This document shows positions 12,761 through 23,362 of a stretch of 64,000 nucleotides of DNA, in pieces. The notes under the pieces are model-generated. The model saw only the letters and a list, made by a program, of their open reading frames with translations. It had not been told where the DNA came from and did not search any database. A program made the translations under genes and the position numbers. Source of the DNA: Pachydiplax longipennis (lineage: Eukaryota; Arthropoda; Insecta; Odonata; Libellulidae); contig JAVFKF010000001.1 in NCBI GenBank assembly GCA_036926295.1, positions 26,386,001-26,450,000 on the forward strand. Direction: 5' to 3'. The number at the start of each line of letters is the position of its first letter. The first letter of the stretch is position 1.

Positions 12761-13560
12761 ATTTCATTATCTGAGAGTTTATTTCTCTATTTCTTTCGAA
12801 AATAATTATCAACGTTTACGAGCATAACCGCCTAGCGGATGAATGCACTCAGTTTGCAAATTCAATGTCTACTTAACTTTTTCATACCCCATGTCCAATA
12901 TATTGGAAATAATATTCATTCTAATTAATGTGGCCAATCGTGACTTTGTGACATTTAGCTGCAAACATCTTAGGAAAGGAAAAAACGTAGTGCTTCCTTA
13001 GTAGAGCTTGAATTCAACATGTTTCGTCAACGAGTTGATATCTTCACTTACACGAAGAAAATTTGTTCATAAACATGTAATATTCATGCCATCCTAAAAC
13101 GAATTCAGGTTAGAATAAATTTATATAGGTATCATGAGTGAGCTAATTCGTGTTTTTCACTATCTTTAGTATCACTACTGGGAATTTTAATATTTGTTAT
13201 ATTTTATTTTTTGTATTTGAAAGTTATTTATACATTCTTTTATGATAATGACTGATACCTGATATTAACCTAGTAAAATATTATAAGGGTATCTCTATTA
13301 ACATAGTTAAGTTATTGATAAGTTCTATATTTGTTCAAAACCCTTCTTTTTTTGGGTTTTTTTGCTGTAAATATATTTTTCCGAGCTTCAATTGTGTTCT
13401 TATATCATGAAAATGTATACTTTTCCTATTTTTTATGAATTTGAATATGCCACACTCTTACATATCTATCATAGATTTTAGATGGAAGAGGAGACTGAAT
13501 TTTCAATCTTTCCCAATTAAACAAGTTATTTGTTTATTAAAATCATTGGCTTTGCATTTA

Positions 13561-13723
13561 ATATGATTCAAATATTAATGAGAGGAGCCACAATCTACTT
13601 TCTTAGATAAGGAACGAATTGCGTCTAACGAGTGTCATCTCAATTTTCAGATTCCACTTTCTACAAGTAATCCTTCTCAATCAGAAGACAGCGAGTCTCC
13701 TTGTTAAGATGACATCTTTTGCT
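13561..13723 (+). repeat. Left arm of inverted repeat flanking the PGRP coding region
   Basis: This arm covers the 5' flank or 5'UTR and the first five codons of the PGRP gene. It pairs as reverse complement with 17338-17502 at roughly 93% identity by eye, with a few substitutions and a small indel near 13600. Its upstream edge is abrupt at the ATATGATTC motif. Confidence 0.9.
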
Positions 13724-13952
13724 GCCTTTTTGGTTTCGTTGCTATCGATTTTGCTATCCTTCGTGGATTGCGGCGATGGTGAACAATGGTCTATGAAGTT
13801 TGCGATAGACAATAGAGATCAGCATGTGATTGCCTCATTGGTTAATGGCAACGAAACCGGAAGATTGCTGAAGAATGTTAGCCTTCATCTTGTTATCGAC
13901 GCAGTGGTGGACACATCGGATAAGCCGATAGGTGCCACAGAATTAGTCAGAG
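13709..13952 (+). CDS. PGRP gene coding exon 1 (signal peptide and linker)
   Basis: This exon encodes residues 1-81 and the first base of codon 82. It ends in AG before the donor GTATAATT at 13953. The 5' flank holds TTTTCAG at about 13646-13652, which could be an acceptor of a 5'UTR intron or an initiator, so the transcription start is not fixed. The first codons and the 150 bases before them belong to the inverted repeat matched at 17338-17502. Intron 1 (13953-14461) contains a foldback element. Confidence 0.82.
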
Positions 13953-16900
13953 GTATAATTAGCATTTATTAAAGCTAGAAAGGAGAAAAAGGAACTCGGC
14001 GGTCAATGAACTAAGAGATAAAGGTTCTCCAAGCGCCGAAAAGCGGCGACCGTCTAAGGGCGATTCCCGGGAAACGGATAATCGTTTAGTGGTCCCAGTT
14101 CTTCAGAATCCAAGAATAGGGCCGCTTTTCGGCGCTTGGAGAACCTTTATCTCTTAATTTATTAATGCTCTTAGGATAGTTATTAATGCTCTTATGATCA
14201 CTTTTATAATGATCATCTGTTAAAAGTCAAATTTCTAATAATTGTGAATGAGAAACTGTTGCTAATTACAAATTAGTCGTTTGGCGATGAATGAAGCAAT
14301 TGTAAATATGAAACGTTAAAACGTTTTGAATAATTTATTCTGATAATTTCATTCGGACTTGAAATTTCAAATTTCTACTCCATTTCAGTAGAAGTTGAAT
14401 TGGAGGGGCAAATGGGGCATTTCTGTAATTCATCTCTAATCCATTTTTATTCATTACTTAGATACGAAAAGAAATAATGCAGCTGCATTGTCAACTTTCG
14501 AGGAAGTTTTAAAGGAGGAGGAATTTGCTGCTTGTACTAAAAGTCTCTCCTCCATGAATCAACAAATTGAAAGGAAGAATTTAAGAATTACACGGAAGGA
14601 AGCAGAAAATTCCAGATTGCGGCTGCTGATGAAAGAAATGAATAACATCGTGCGGTTCTTCTGCCCCGAAAGAGGTAAAACCATTCTCATTCTTCGTGAT
14701 AAATTTTATTCCTTTAAAAATTTTAATTAGGAATAATTATTCATGGCATTATCAATCTAATGTGATAGGAAAATGATTGAAAATCCCCATTTACTCTCTT
14801 AACTTTATCAATAACTTCCGTTTATTCAATGACCGCAGAAAGTCTCACATATGTGTGATTATTTAATATAATCCACGATCATATTATCTAACCTAAAAGT
14901 GCTTCAGAATGGAATGAACATTACAATTTTCCTGTTTTTCCTTAGGTCGATCTCATACATTCTTAAAAAGTTAACCGCATGATTTCACTCTAACACTCCA
15001 ATATTAAGGGAATGAGGATGATTTTTTCCATTTAGTTGTTCTTATAAAATATTTCAAACACTTTTTATTAAATAACCTCAATCCATTTTCAATTCTCATT
15101 TTCTGTTTCGTGGTCTTCACTATGCTTAGAGTTTCCCAAATAATCACTCTTGCCTTCTGCACACCTTAGAGTCTCTATTCTTTAAAATAGTTTATAATGA
15201 TAATTATAGCTTCACCGGAATTTCAGCGTTATTTCATGTTATATTTTAGGGACGTTAACCGAGTTTTAAGTTGATAGTATTCGGAAAATGTATTTTAAAA
15301 TCTTTAATTTAGATCGTGAAAATGTTCTTCTATTTTATTTTTACCATTTATTTTTGTTATTTTCAAAGTCATCATCGATAATAATAAAATGAAATAAATT
15401 ATGAATTGAAACTTAATAGATCGTCGTCATATCTTAATGATTATAAATTATAACTCAATATATCGTCATTATTTAGTTCATAAATGTCACCGAAGATTAA
15501 GTTATATCTGGAGGTTTTGTAATAATTACTTATGACATAAATTACTTCTACAACAGCCAGCGATTTGATATTTTATGCGTGGATGTATCTTCGCCTTTTA
15601 TATCATTAAACTATTTAAATCTTTTGCTATTACTTTTATCGTATGTGCATAAAATTTAGTCTTGTTTATTTAACTGCTTTGTTTGAAATGTATGATAACA
15701 CGGTATGAATATGGTTATGCTTGTAATTTCTTCTTTTTATCTGTAACTATAATAGTAATATAAAATAACTGTATTTTCTTTTCTTTCTTGGGAAGCATGC
15801 CAAAGTGCAAGTGAAACCTTTTCTGTAACTTCTCAAGCGAGAGATCAATTTACAATTTTGATAATTCTGTGTTTCTTAGGAAAGTTTGTGATTCGTCAAT
15901 GAAGGCGGTACCCAGCTGATATAGCCTTTTTTAATTAATAATAATTAGAATAGATTTGGGATTAGAACTGGAATTGGAAAGTTCGGAAAGTTAGAAGTGG
16001 AATTGGAACTGGAAAGTTTATATAATACGTAAATAATATGCAGCGGAGAGAGTGAAAACACTTTTTATCACATATTTAATGAATGTTTTCCATAGCAATG
16101 AGACACATACGTCTTAATGAGTGAAGTTCATTTCTTTTAAAAGTTTTCTGTTCTTATACAGCCAAACAGATGCCGAAAATCTACCCAAAATCTGAATTTG
16201 GAGAAGTTATACATGTTGACCGGCAAAGAAGAACAAAGGAAGCCGATCTCCTCATTGTAAATGGCCACTTTTACGCATATAAATCCAGAGATTACACCGA
16301 TTACATCCATGCCTTGGAATATCACGAAGGGAAATACTTCGGAGATTTACGGTGCAACTTCTGGATATCGGAGGACGGAGAGGTATACGAAGGAATCGGT
16401 TGGGATCAATACAATTACGCTCGAAACGGCGGTTTGGGTCCGATTTCTTTGATAATCGCATTTTTGAAAAAAGAAAGAGAGACCCCGCCATCCGCCGCAG
16501 CTATTATGTCATTTCAAAAATTAGTAACAACTGCAATTTGCTCGAAAAAGTTAGCCCATAATTATTCGATCATACCGTACTACCTAATTCAAGACTTGCA
16601 TTCTTTAAGTGACAATAGTTTCGAGAGAAGTGGAATGAGAAATTGGGAGAGGTACAAAGATAATTTGGACTTCCTTTTTCCTGCAAAAAGTAATGAAACC
16701 AGGATCCTCCCTATTATCTCTAGGTTAGAATGGAGTGGCGCAAAGTCGAAACAGGATCTCAGAAGCATTTCTTCACCTATAGAATACATTGTCTTCCGGC
16801 ATTTTGCTTTGAGATGCTTTGTAAACTGTAGCAATGACATGAAAGTGCTGGAGAGAGAGTTGAACATCACTTATGGGCATATGCATTCAAATTTCATATT

Positions 16901-17201
16901 AACCGAGGATGGAAGGGCATACGAAGGGGAGGGATGGGAAAAGACTTGGGAACCATTTTACCAGGAGAAGAAAGCTGTAGTTACCGCCTTCTTTGGAAAA
17001 TTCCACAGCTATCTCCCCAATAAAAATATATTTACGGCATTCAACAGTGTTATTCATGAAGGAATGCGCTTAGGAAAGCTGTCTCAAAGTTATAAAATTG
17101 TATCAATTAAAGCGGCAGATCCACAGTCACCTCATATATCAGATAATCTCGAAGAGGAAGTAAAGAAACTGTACAGTGATAGATATAGGGATAAATTTTA
17201 G
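13709..17201 (+). CDS. Secreted double-PGRP protein with N-terminal coiled coil, three exons
   Basis: Joined exons (13709-13952, 14462-14674, 16162-17201) total 1497 nt, 498 residues plus stop, with GT-AG introns, both phase 1. Residues 1 to about 23 form a signal peptide (FLVSLLSILLSFVDC). A short linker follows with two N-glycosylation sequons (NET, NVS). Residues about 92-145 are a charged helix with heptad-like leucines. Two PGRP/amidase_2 folds follow. Domain 1 (about 170-315) has WISEDGEVYEGIGW. Domain 2 (about 340-470) has the RLEW start, a Cys371/Cys375 pair like the conserved PGRP disulphide, and FILTEDGRAYEGEGW. The amidase zinc ligands are absent: the usual HH(T/S)A site reads VNGHF in domain 1 and FRHFA in domain 2, and the late GHR segment reads IQD and SIK. 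Known biology: non-catalytic PGRPs bind peptidoglycan or regulate Toll/IMD signalling. Inference: a secreted recognition, decoy or adaptor protein. ATG 13709 is the first in-frame ATG. The ortholog is not identifiable. Confidence 0.88.
13973..14156 (-). mobile_element. Foldback MITE-like element, copy 2, inside PGRP intron 1
   Basis: Opposite orientation to copy 1. The outer arms 14012-14047 and 14121-14156 are perfect 36-bp reverse complements. The inner part keeps one arm only (14048-14100), so the other arm is internally deleted. The 40-bp tail is at the left. Direct repeats ATTTATTAA at 13964-13972 and 14157-14165 flank it. The element starts about 20 bp after the exon 1 splice donor. Confidence 0.85.
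14462..14674 (+). CDS. PGRP gene coding exon 2 (coiled-coil segment)
   Basis: A 213-nt exon of exactly 71 codons in phase 1-1. The acceptor TTCATTACTTAG ends at 14461 and the donor GTAAAACC begins at 14675. It encodes residues 82-152, rich in E, K and R with periodic L, I and M, so it probably forms an alpha-helical coiled coil that could dimerise the protein. Skipping this symmetrical exon would keep the frame and remove only the helix, so alternative splicing is possible. Intron 2 (14675-16161) is AT-rich and shows no recognised feature. Confidence 0.8.
16162..17201 (+). CDS. PGRP gene coding exon 3 (both PGRP domains)
   Basis: The acceptor TTCTTATACAG ends at 16161. The exon runs 1040 nt to the TAG at 17199-17201 and carries both PGRP domains without an intron between them. 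Its open frame of over 340 codons is by far the longest in the window. The base composition is more GC-balanced than the flanks, as expected for coding DNA. The C-terminal tail after domain 2 is short and acidic then basic (DNLEEEVKK to the end), with no membrane anchor. Confidence 0.92.
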
Positions 17202-17274
17202 TCTCATCGGGTTCTTAGCTGTCAATTAGAATTGCCTAATTACAGTCATTAGTAGAGTATCCCTAGATGCACTG

Positions 17275-17352
17275 TTATTCATATTCGGCGGACTCCGGGA
17301 AGGCAATGATAACCAATAATGACGCAAGAAAAGTGGGAGCAAAAGATGTCAT
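17275..17352 (-). pseudogene. Inverted orphan copy of PGRP first coding exon (signal peptide fragment)
   Basis: Read on the minus strand from 17352, this begins with the same five codons as the PGRP gene (MTSFA). It continues with a different hydrophobic stretch (FLASLLVIIAFPESA) and a stop after 25 codons. It looks like the start of a diverged paralog or a broken duplicate of exon 1. No good splice donor is seen before the stop and no following exon lies in the 74 bp left before the end of the plus-strand gene. It points tail to tail with that gene. Confidence 0.6.
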
Positions 17353-17502
17353 CTTAACAAGGAGACTCGTTGTCTTCTGATTGAGAAGGATTACCTGTAG
17401 AAAGTGGAATTGGAAAATTGAGATGACACTCGTTAGACGCAATGCATTCCTTATCTAAGGAAGCGTAGATTGTGGCTCCTCTTATTAATATTTGAATCAT
17501 AT
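17338..17502 (-). repeat. Right arm of inverted repeat flanking the PGRP coding region
   Basis: Reverse complement of 13561-13723, lying 136 bases after the PGRP stop codon. On its own strand it keeps the ATG and first codons (see 17275-17352). Beyond those codons the similarity to exon 1 falls off sharply. Confidence 0.9.
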
Positions 17503-17584
17503 CCAATATAAGTTACGGAACGTGATTGATTGTCACGAACACATTGTTATCATGCTACTTATAATTCTTTGTACTAATAATTTA

Positions 17585-17590
17585 AATAAA
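17585..17590 (+). promoter_or_regulatory. Candidate poly(A) signal AATAAA of the PGRP gene
   Basis: First AATAAA after the PGRP stop codon, about 385 bases downstream. If it is used, the 3'UTR (17202 to about 17605) contains the whole inverted repeat at 17338-17502. Confidence 0.4.
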
Positions 17591-18127
17591 GAAACTTGAA
17601 TATGTTAATTTTTTTCTTCAGGGAATGGGCGAGCAAGATTCACTGCTGGTGTATCTTTTCGCAATTCACATGTTTATTACCAGTCGCTAGAATTGGGAAA
17701 GCTATATCAAGCAACAAAACGAAGCCTGGTTTTATATAGTGTATTTAATATATAGTTTACCCATTATTTTAACTAGCCGTATTGTAATCCGCATTAAAGT
17801 TTTCCGTGATATTACAATATTGATTGACGTAGTTAAACGATAGCCTTTGCTTTAAATCTTACGATGATGTTTAATCGCAATGTATTACGCTTGTAAACGC
17901 ATCCATGATGCATTACGGTTAATACAATACGGCGGATAAGTACCGGCATTAAAATGTATGGTAGAATGCAAAATGGCGTTCTGGCATCGAACGAAGTATC
18001 ATTGGAGAGAAGATTAACTGTCTACATGAAATTTAATTATAAACTCCGTTTACAGGCCGGATTTTATCTTTGTATGCTATCGGGAAGCGATTCAAAATAT
18101 TTAAAATCGCCGCAATTTGTTTAAAGG

Positions 18128-18205
18128 GGACGATTTCGCACCCAGCTGGCTTCGAACCCACGCTCATTTTGTGACATTTCTTCCGCTGGTACTATAAAAG
18201 ACCAC
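18128..18205 (-). mobile_element. SINE-like copy, minus strand
   Basis: On the minus strand, GTGGGTTCGAAGCC is a box B. It is followed by GGGTGCGAAATCGTCCCC, similar to the GGGCGAAATTACCTC body of the family. Box A is unclear. Confidence 0.4.
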
Positions 18206-19723
18206 ATAAATACAATCCAACTTGTCTCGAATCTCCAAATCAAACCGTTTCCAAAATGAAAGGGGGGACAGACGGACGGACAGTTCGCTAATTATGTATA
18301 AGATGGTTAATAAAATTCAAATAAATTCTCAATATGTATGTACGTTGAAGCACAAAATTTAGTGGGGGCTGAGAAATTCAAAATGAACAATGCGGGTTCA
18401 TTAGTCTCTACTAAAACTTAAAAATACTTGAGTTAATCACTTGAAGCCGTCTTAAACAAAGAGTATCGAAACAATATTGAAACGAATATTATTTAATAAG
18501 ACGAGAGAAGAATAAACATTGACTCGAATAGATCTATTCGCTGTATGCACAAAATATTTCATAAAGTGCTCGTGTTGATGGAGAAACAAAATAATTCTGT
18601 ATTTATATAATTCTAAGTATGAAATCAATTGTTTGATTGTTGTTCGTACGTGAAAAGTGACCACTTCCTCATCTAAATAATGAAGTGGTTACTCCTCGCG
18701 ACTTCTCATTGTGTATCACGCTGAATTTAAACCTGTTTTATCAATCCATGTCCCGGTAATCTTGCTCAGAAAAGAAAAAAACGAACACCTAATGATGCGG
18801 AAGTTATTTCACGCCTCGGCTATCGGTACAGGAATATGACCGGGGAAAGACCTCACGAGAGAGAGAAAAAGAAAGATTAATGGCCCAAAAGTAAAACAAA
18901 TGAATCCCCCGCTCCGTCCGATTTCATTTTAAGCGTGTCCGAGAGAAAAAGTAATAAAGGGATGAGAGCGGTGTGTTTTTTTTTCCGTCCTTCTTTGCAT
19001 TTCAACGTTTGCCATCCACTCGTATGAAACCGTGTCCACTCGGACGTGGCTGCACGGCAGGGAGAAAAGATGGGAATAAAAAAAAGAAAAGAAATTTCGC
19101 GGAGACGCGTTAAGTCGATATCGCGCTCGAGGACGGCGATTCTGCCCGATCGACTCGTCTGTTCGCCGCCGATGCGTCGCTATTTAAGCTCGGGAACCCG
19201 TGAAGACCTTATGTGCTCCTCTAAGCTCAACGTCGACATTCAGCATGACTTAGCCCGCGTTTCATACTAATGTCAAGAAAAATATCTTCAAGGCACCACT
19301 TTACCCAAACAATACCTTTAATGCACGACGAAAAATTCCGATGAATTTAATGAAGTTTTAAAACGCAGCTAATAAACGCTAACGGCTGCGGTGTAATGAA
19401 GTATTCAAAACGATGAAATAAAGGCTAAGAAGAGTGAAGGAAATGTTAAATAAACCAGAATGGTTTGAGATTCATTAGAGGTTTCCATAAACACTCACCT
19501 TCACGATGAAGAAGTGTGTAATGACAAGGTAAGGTACCCCTTATTCTGATTTGTGCAGAATTTTTCTTCGCTATAAAATTTAGTTGGAAATTTAATTAGG
19601 AAAATTAGAAAAATTCAGTTATGCAGAAGGTTGAGCTAGGAAGAACAACATTAATTAATTAATTAAATTAATATTTACTTTATTTATTTTTACTTAAATT
19701 TTCCAATATTCTATAATTTTAAC

Positions 19724-19790
19724 ATAACCTGGTACCTCCTGATGAGCCACAAATTGGCTCAGGTGGACCGAAATTGACATGTTTATTCTC
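19724..19790 (+). repeat. Hairpin-tail retroposon 3' end (family R2), copy 2
   Basis: ACCTGGTACCTCCTGATGAG, then GCCACAAATTGGCTC and AGGTGGACCGAAATTGACATG-like sequence. It aligns directly with copy 1 over about 55 bp. Confidence 0.6.
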
Positions 19791-20779
19791 AACTAATAAT
19801 TCTTCTGTTTTCCTAATGATGACTAATGCTCTATCGATTCTAATATTTGTAAATGTGCAATTAAATGTGCAATAAATCCGATTTAGTGGAATAAAATCTT
19901 TTGAAATAGGAATATAGTAGTGATAAAATAACAAAAATTAAAGTTATTTGCATTAAATAAACGTAAACCAACGTTTGTACTCGGCGAATTTCTGATTTAG
20001 ATAACAGACACCTTGTTCAATCATTATTTCAGAGTATGTGTATATTAAATATTAGATAAACGAAAATTTTTAATTCTTTAAAGCATGTTAAGAATAAACA
20101 TTTTTAATAAAGTTAGAACTCTGTTTCATCTTATTCCTCCAAATGCTCCCAATTTCTTATTAATCATCTCATTCACTTAAAAGATTGCTCTGAGATACTT
20201 ATTTCGTCCGCATGAATGGAATGTAAACGGAATGTTAGAGGGAAGCTATCGACCTGCACCTCTTTCCTCTCCTAAACACGGCTCTAGTACTATTAAGTCG
20301 TCCTCAGCGTACGGCATCTGGCTCGAGTCCAGAAAGAGTGAATTTTCTCAACAACTCTGAGGTTCACGCTCGAATAGCCCGGTTGGCAGAAATGTTTTGA
20401 GTCGGGTTAGGGCAAGAACACAGGACCGCCCTTCTCGACCCTTTGAACGTCTAAAACAACACCCAAGTAGTGCCTTTCTGGGATCGCCCGAGCTAGTTAG
20501 TACAGAGCACATCAAATTGAGGTATTTTGGAGGTATTCAGGGAGAGAGAGAGACTGGCTCTGAATTGGGATCGACGCAATCTTCCTAGCCGTGCTAATTC
20601 GTTAATTCATCTGAACCGCAGTGTTTCTCAAGGTCTAACGCCCGTAGGTTGATTTTAATCGGCTAAACGGTAAATTCCTTAGAGAGTAGTTTCATAGAAA
20701 TGAATGTGAATTACGTAGAACACGTTCAAAACGTTATTGATGTTATATTTATATAGGTAGAGGTGAGCGGCTACTATTC

Positions 20780-21340
20780 CATTCGAAATTTAAAATCGAA
20801 ACAGAATTATTATTATGTTCGACGAAATTCTAGAACCGGATAGGCATCTGCAGACCCATAATTTAATCGAATCGAATAAAAATTTAAGCGGCGCGAAAAT
20901 GCTTTCGTTATTCTTTCATTTTTTGTTTTTCTATTTATACAGGAAAATTGTATGGAACATTTTAGGTACGATTCTAACCGAACTAATTCACGAAACGAGA
21001 TGAAAAAAATTTACATACTACCAATCAAAGTAATCCGTATCAATCAGAATTTCTCATTATAAATTTGCAATACTAATTTAGCGGATGGCGACGATGAGCA
21101 AAAGACAAAAAAATGAGATTTTGGATAGCGCTTCCTACTTTGAGATCCCGGGTTCAATCCTCAGTGGAAGCGTATGTACGAAGTGACCTCATGAGGCGGA
21201 AGCACTTTGAAGTACTCTGAAATACTATGAAGAAAATGCCATCTGAGGTTTGGAAAATTTACGAAAAAATATATGGAAAATTATCGTGCATTGAATCGAA
21301 TATTTATTCAATTCGACTCTAAGTGAAATAGCACCACTGG
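20780..21340 (+). repeat. Dispersed repeat family R3, copy 1 (carries a SINE)
   Basis: Collinear with 55880-56250. Shared blocks are TATGGAACAT, GATTCTAACC, ATAAATTTGCAA, TTTAGC, AAATTTACGAAAAA and GAATCGAATATTTA. It is interrupted by the SINE-like sequence at 21116-21232, absent from the other copy. Confidence 0.6.
21116..21232 (+). mobile_element. tRNA-derived SINE-like insertion
   Basis: Box B GGTTCAATCC in CCCGGGTTCAATCCTCAGTG, with a downstream body GAAGTGACCTCATGAGGCGG like the other copies. Direct repeats AAAATG at 21110-21115 and 21233-21238 flank it and match the empty site in the related repeat at 55880-56250. Confidence 0.6.
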
Positions 21341-21349
21341 TTGAAATAA

Positions 21350-21400
21350 TAATAATAATTTTACTCAGGGGTCTTCCCATTGAGCAACACAAAATACAAG
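21350..21400 (-). repeat. Possible family R2 copy with (AAT)n
   Basis: On the minus strand, GCTCAATGGGAAGACCCC is followed by (ATT)n, like GGCTCATGGGGACC with (ATT)n in copy 1. The CACCTCCTGA part is missing, so the assignment is weak. Confidence 0.3.
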
Positions 21401-23362
21401 TAAGAGTACAGAAATGTATGGAAGTTCCAAAATACTAACAAAAGAGTACTCTGCAGTGATACAAAGTAAAGTAGAAATACAAAAAATTGCTAAGTAAAAA
21501 ATTAAACTCCAATATATAGAAACATCAACGACTGAGTACAAAAATGTACGTAAATAACCAAAAAAAAACTCTACACTTCTCAACAATATGCTTCCAAAAA
21601 TTCAAGCGTGACTTGCCACGTAGAATACTAGTACGTTTCTAGTACGTTATGCCATCCTAAAAATTAAGTAGCAGAACCCTATTTTACCTTCTCTAACAAA
21701 GAACTCAAGACTGTGCTACTGACTCTGCTACTACTCCGAATGACCCGCTTCTGAGAGAATTATATAGTCATTGTCTCCCATTTTCCCTGGACAGAGAAAG
21801 TCAGAACGTAATGGTCGAAAATTTTTCGGTTTTTTCAAAAGAAAAAATCCAACGCATATATCAGGTTTTTAATGCTGGAAAAAGAGTGAAAAGTGACACA
21901 CTTCGTTACGGAATCGCGTTCCGGATCTTTCCGCATATCCTTCGGCTACCATTGAGGGTCCCGAAGCGAAGATCAAAGCTTCCCGAAAAATTCCCGACGC
22001 CTCTCCCGGATAAAAAAGTTAGGCGCGCAATTAAATTCGTCCGTCGAGAAGTGAGGGGCGGACGGCGGTCGCTCTCGTACATTCCCATAATGATGTCGTT
22101 AGTGCCGCAAACTCACTTCCGAACACACGTACCTAACCTCATCTCTCTCACGATTGAAATATACGGTGGAGAAAGAGGGATTTCGGAAATGATATCCTTC
22201 GGTCAGTGAGCGGGATCGAGATTCTCGTCGGCGCGAGTTGTTCTCTGCAGAAATGCAAGAGTCCATTGCAAAACTAAGAGCGACGCAACGCCCTTGATCT
22301 TCGCTCGCTACTCACTTCTTTTTCAATTCGATTCTCTCATACGTGACGGATGTAAAATTTTCCGTCCCAACGTACTCCGTTCACCAAAGAAGGTTTTGCG
22401 GCTGTAAATTCATCAAAGAAGTATTACAAGCTCGTTATTTTTCGTTTTTGATAGAGATTATTATTTTTATTCGATAAGGTGAAAACGTTGGTTTACATGG
22501 CTCATCCTTCTTTTATTTAATTAACGAAGAGGAAATCATCTGCTGAAACACGTATGCAGATCAATGCTGCGTTAAATAAGATATTTTTTAGGAAGAGGGT
22601 TAGGGTAAATTTACACGCAAAGGCATGCACCCAGGAAAAATCCCAAGAAGAAACGGACTTCGAACCCGGCATATTCGGTCAGAACATTTCCTCAAACTGT
22701 TCACGGCACTTTGAAGGCAAGGATAGATATTTCCTGCTTTCTTCATCCCTATCTTTTCTGAAGCAACCTTAGTAACATCGCATCAATTCAGATTCTTTCA
22801 AGCCTCATCCGTTACAGGTGGAGGGGAATTATTTTTCCAACAGTATTTGAATCTACAATTATCAAGTAAACTTTAACATTTCAATATCATGCAGTAGTAA
22901 TTACTAGTTAGTCAAAATAGTTAAATCATTCTTTGTTTCGTACATGATCTGAATGCACAAATTCTTCACGCAAATTTCAGCTTCCTTCAATAGATGAATT
23001 TCCTATGAATTAATGAGTAATCAATCATAGGCTATGAAAGTACTCTTCCTGTACAGTATATTTATGTCGATGTTAGTATCTCTCCCTTGAAAATCCCATC
23101 GCATGATTAAGTTATTTTCATCGAGTATTCGTTTAGACATCCCTCAGGTTATTGTGCCTCAATTTATTGGTGAATTCTCAAAGGTGAACGATGAACGTTA
23201 CCAATCAAGATCTCTTTCTTCTTCTTAGAACAACTCATCTCTTGCTTACTGTCGAATTAAAAAATGCCGCATCTAGGCACTTATTTTCACGTTCCCTTAT
23301 ACCGTTTCTTCTCACTCGCACATTCATTTTCGCCGGCTCAAAATGAATCCGTTAATATTTTA

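Larger units (their letters stand above)
17610..20779. other. Gene-free stretch with GC-richer islands
   Basis: GC-richer, CpG-containing blocks at about 18840-19270 and 20230-20650 stand out from AT-rich flanks. No coding family recognised. Repeats at 18128-18205 and 19724-19790 are listed separately. Confidence 0.4.

Noticed and set aside
21811..22209. 132-codon basic open frame in a GC-richer block
   Set aside because: No recognisable domain, and the frame is crossed by an opposite-strand frame. More likely a non-coding island.
22650..22720. Minus-strand box-B-like CCGGGTTCGAAGTCC
   Set aside because: Only the box B fits. Box A and the shared SINE body are absent, so it is not called.
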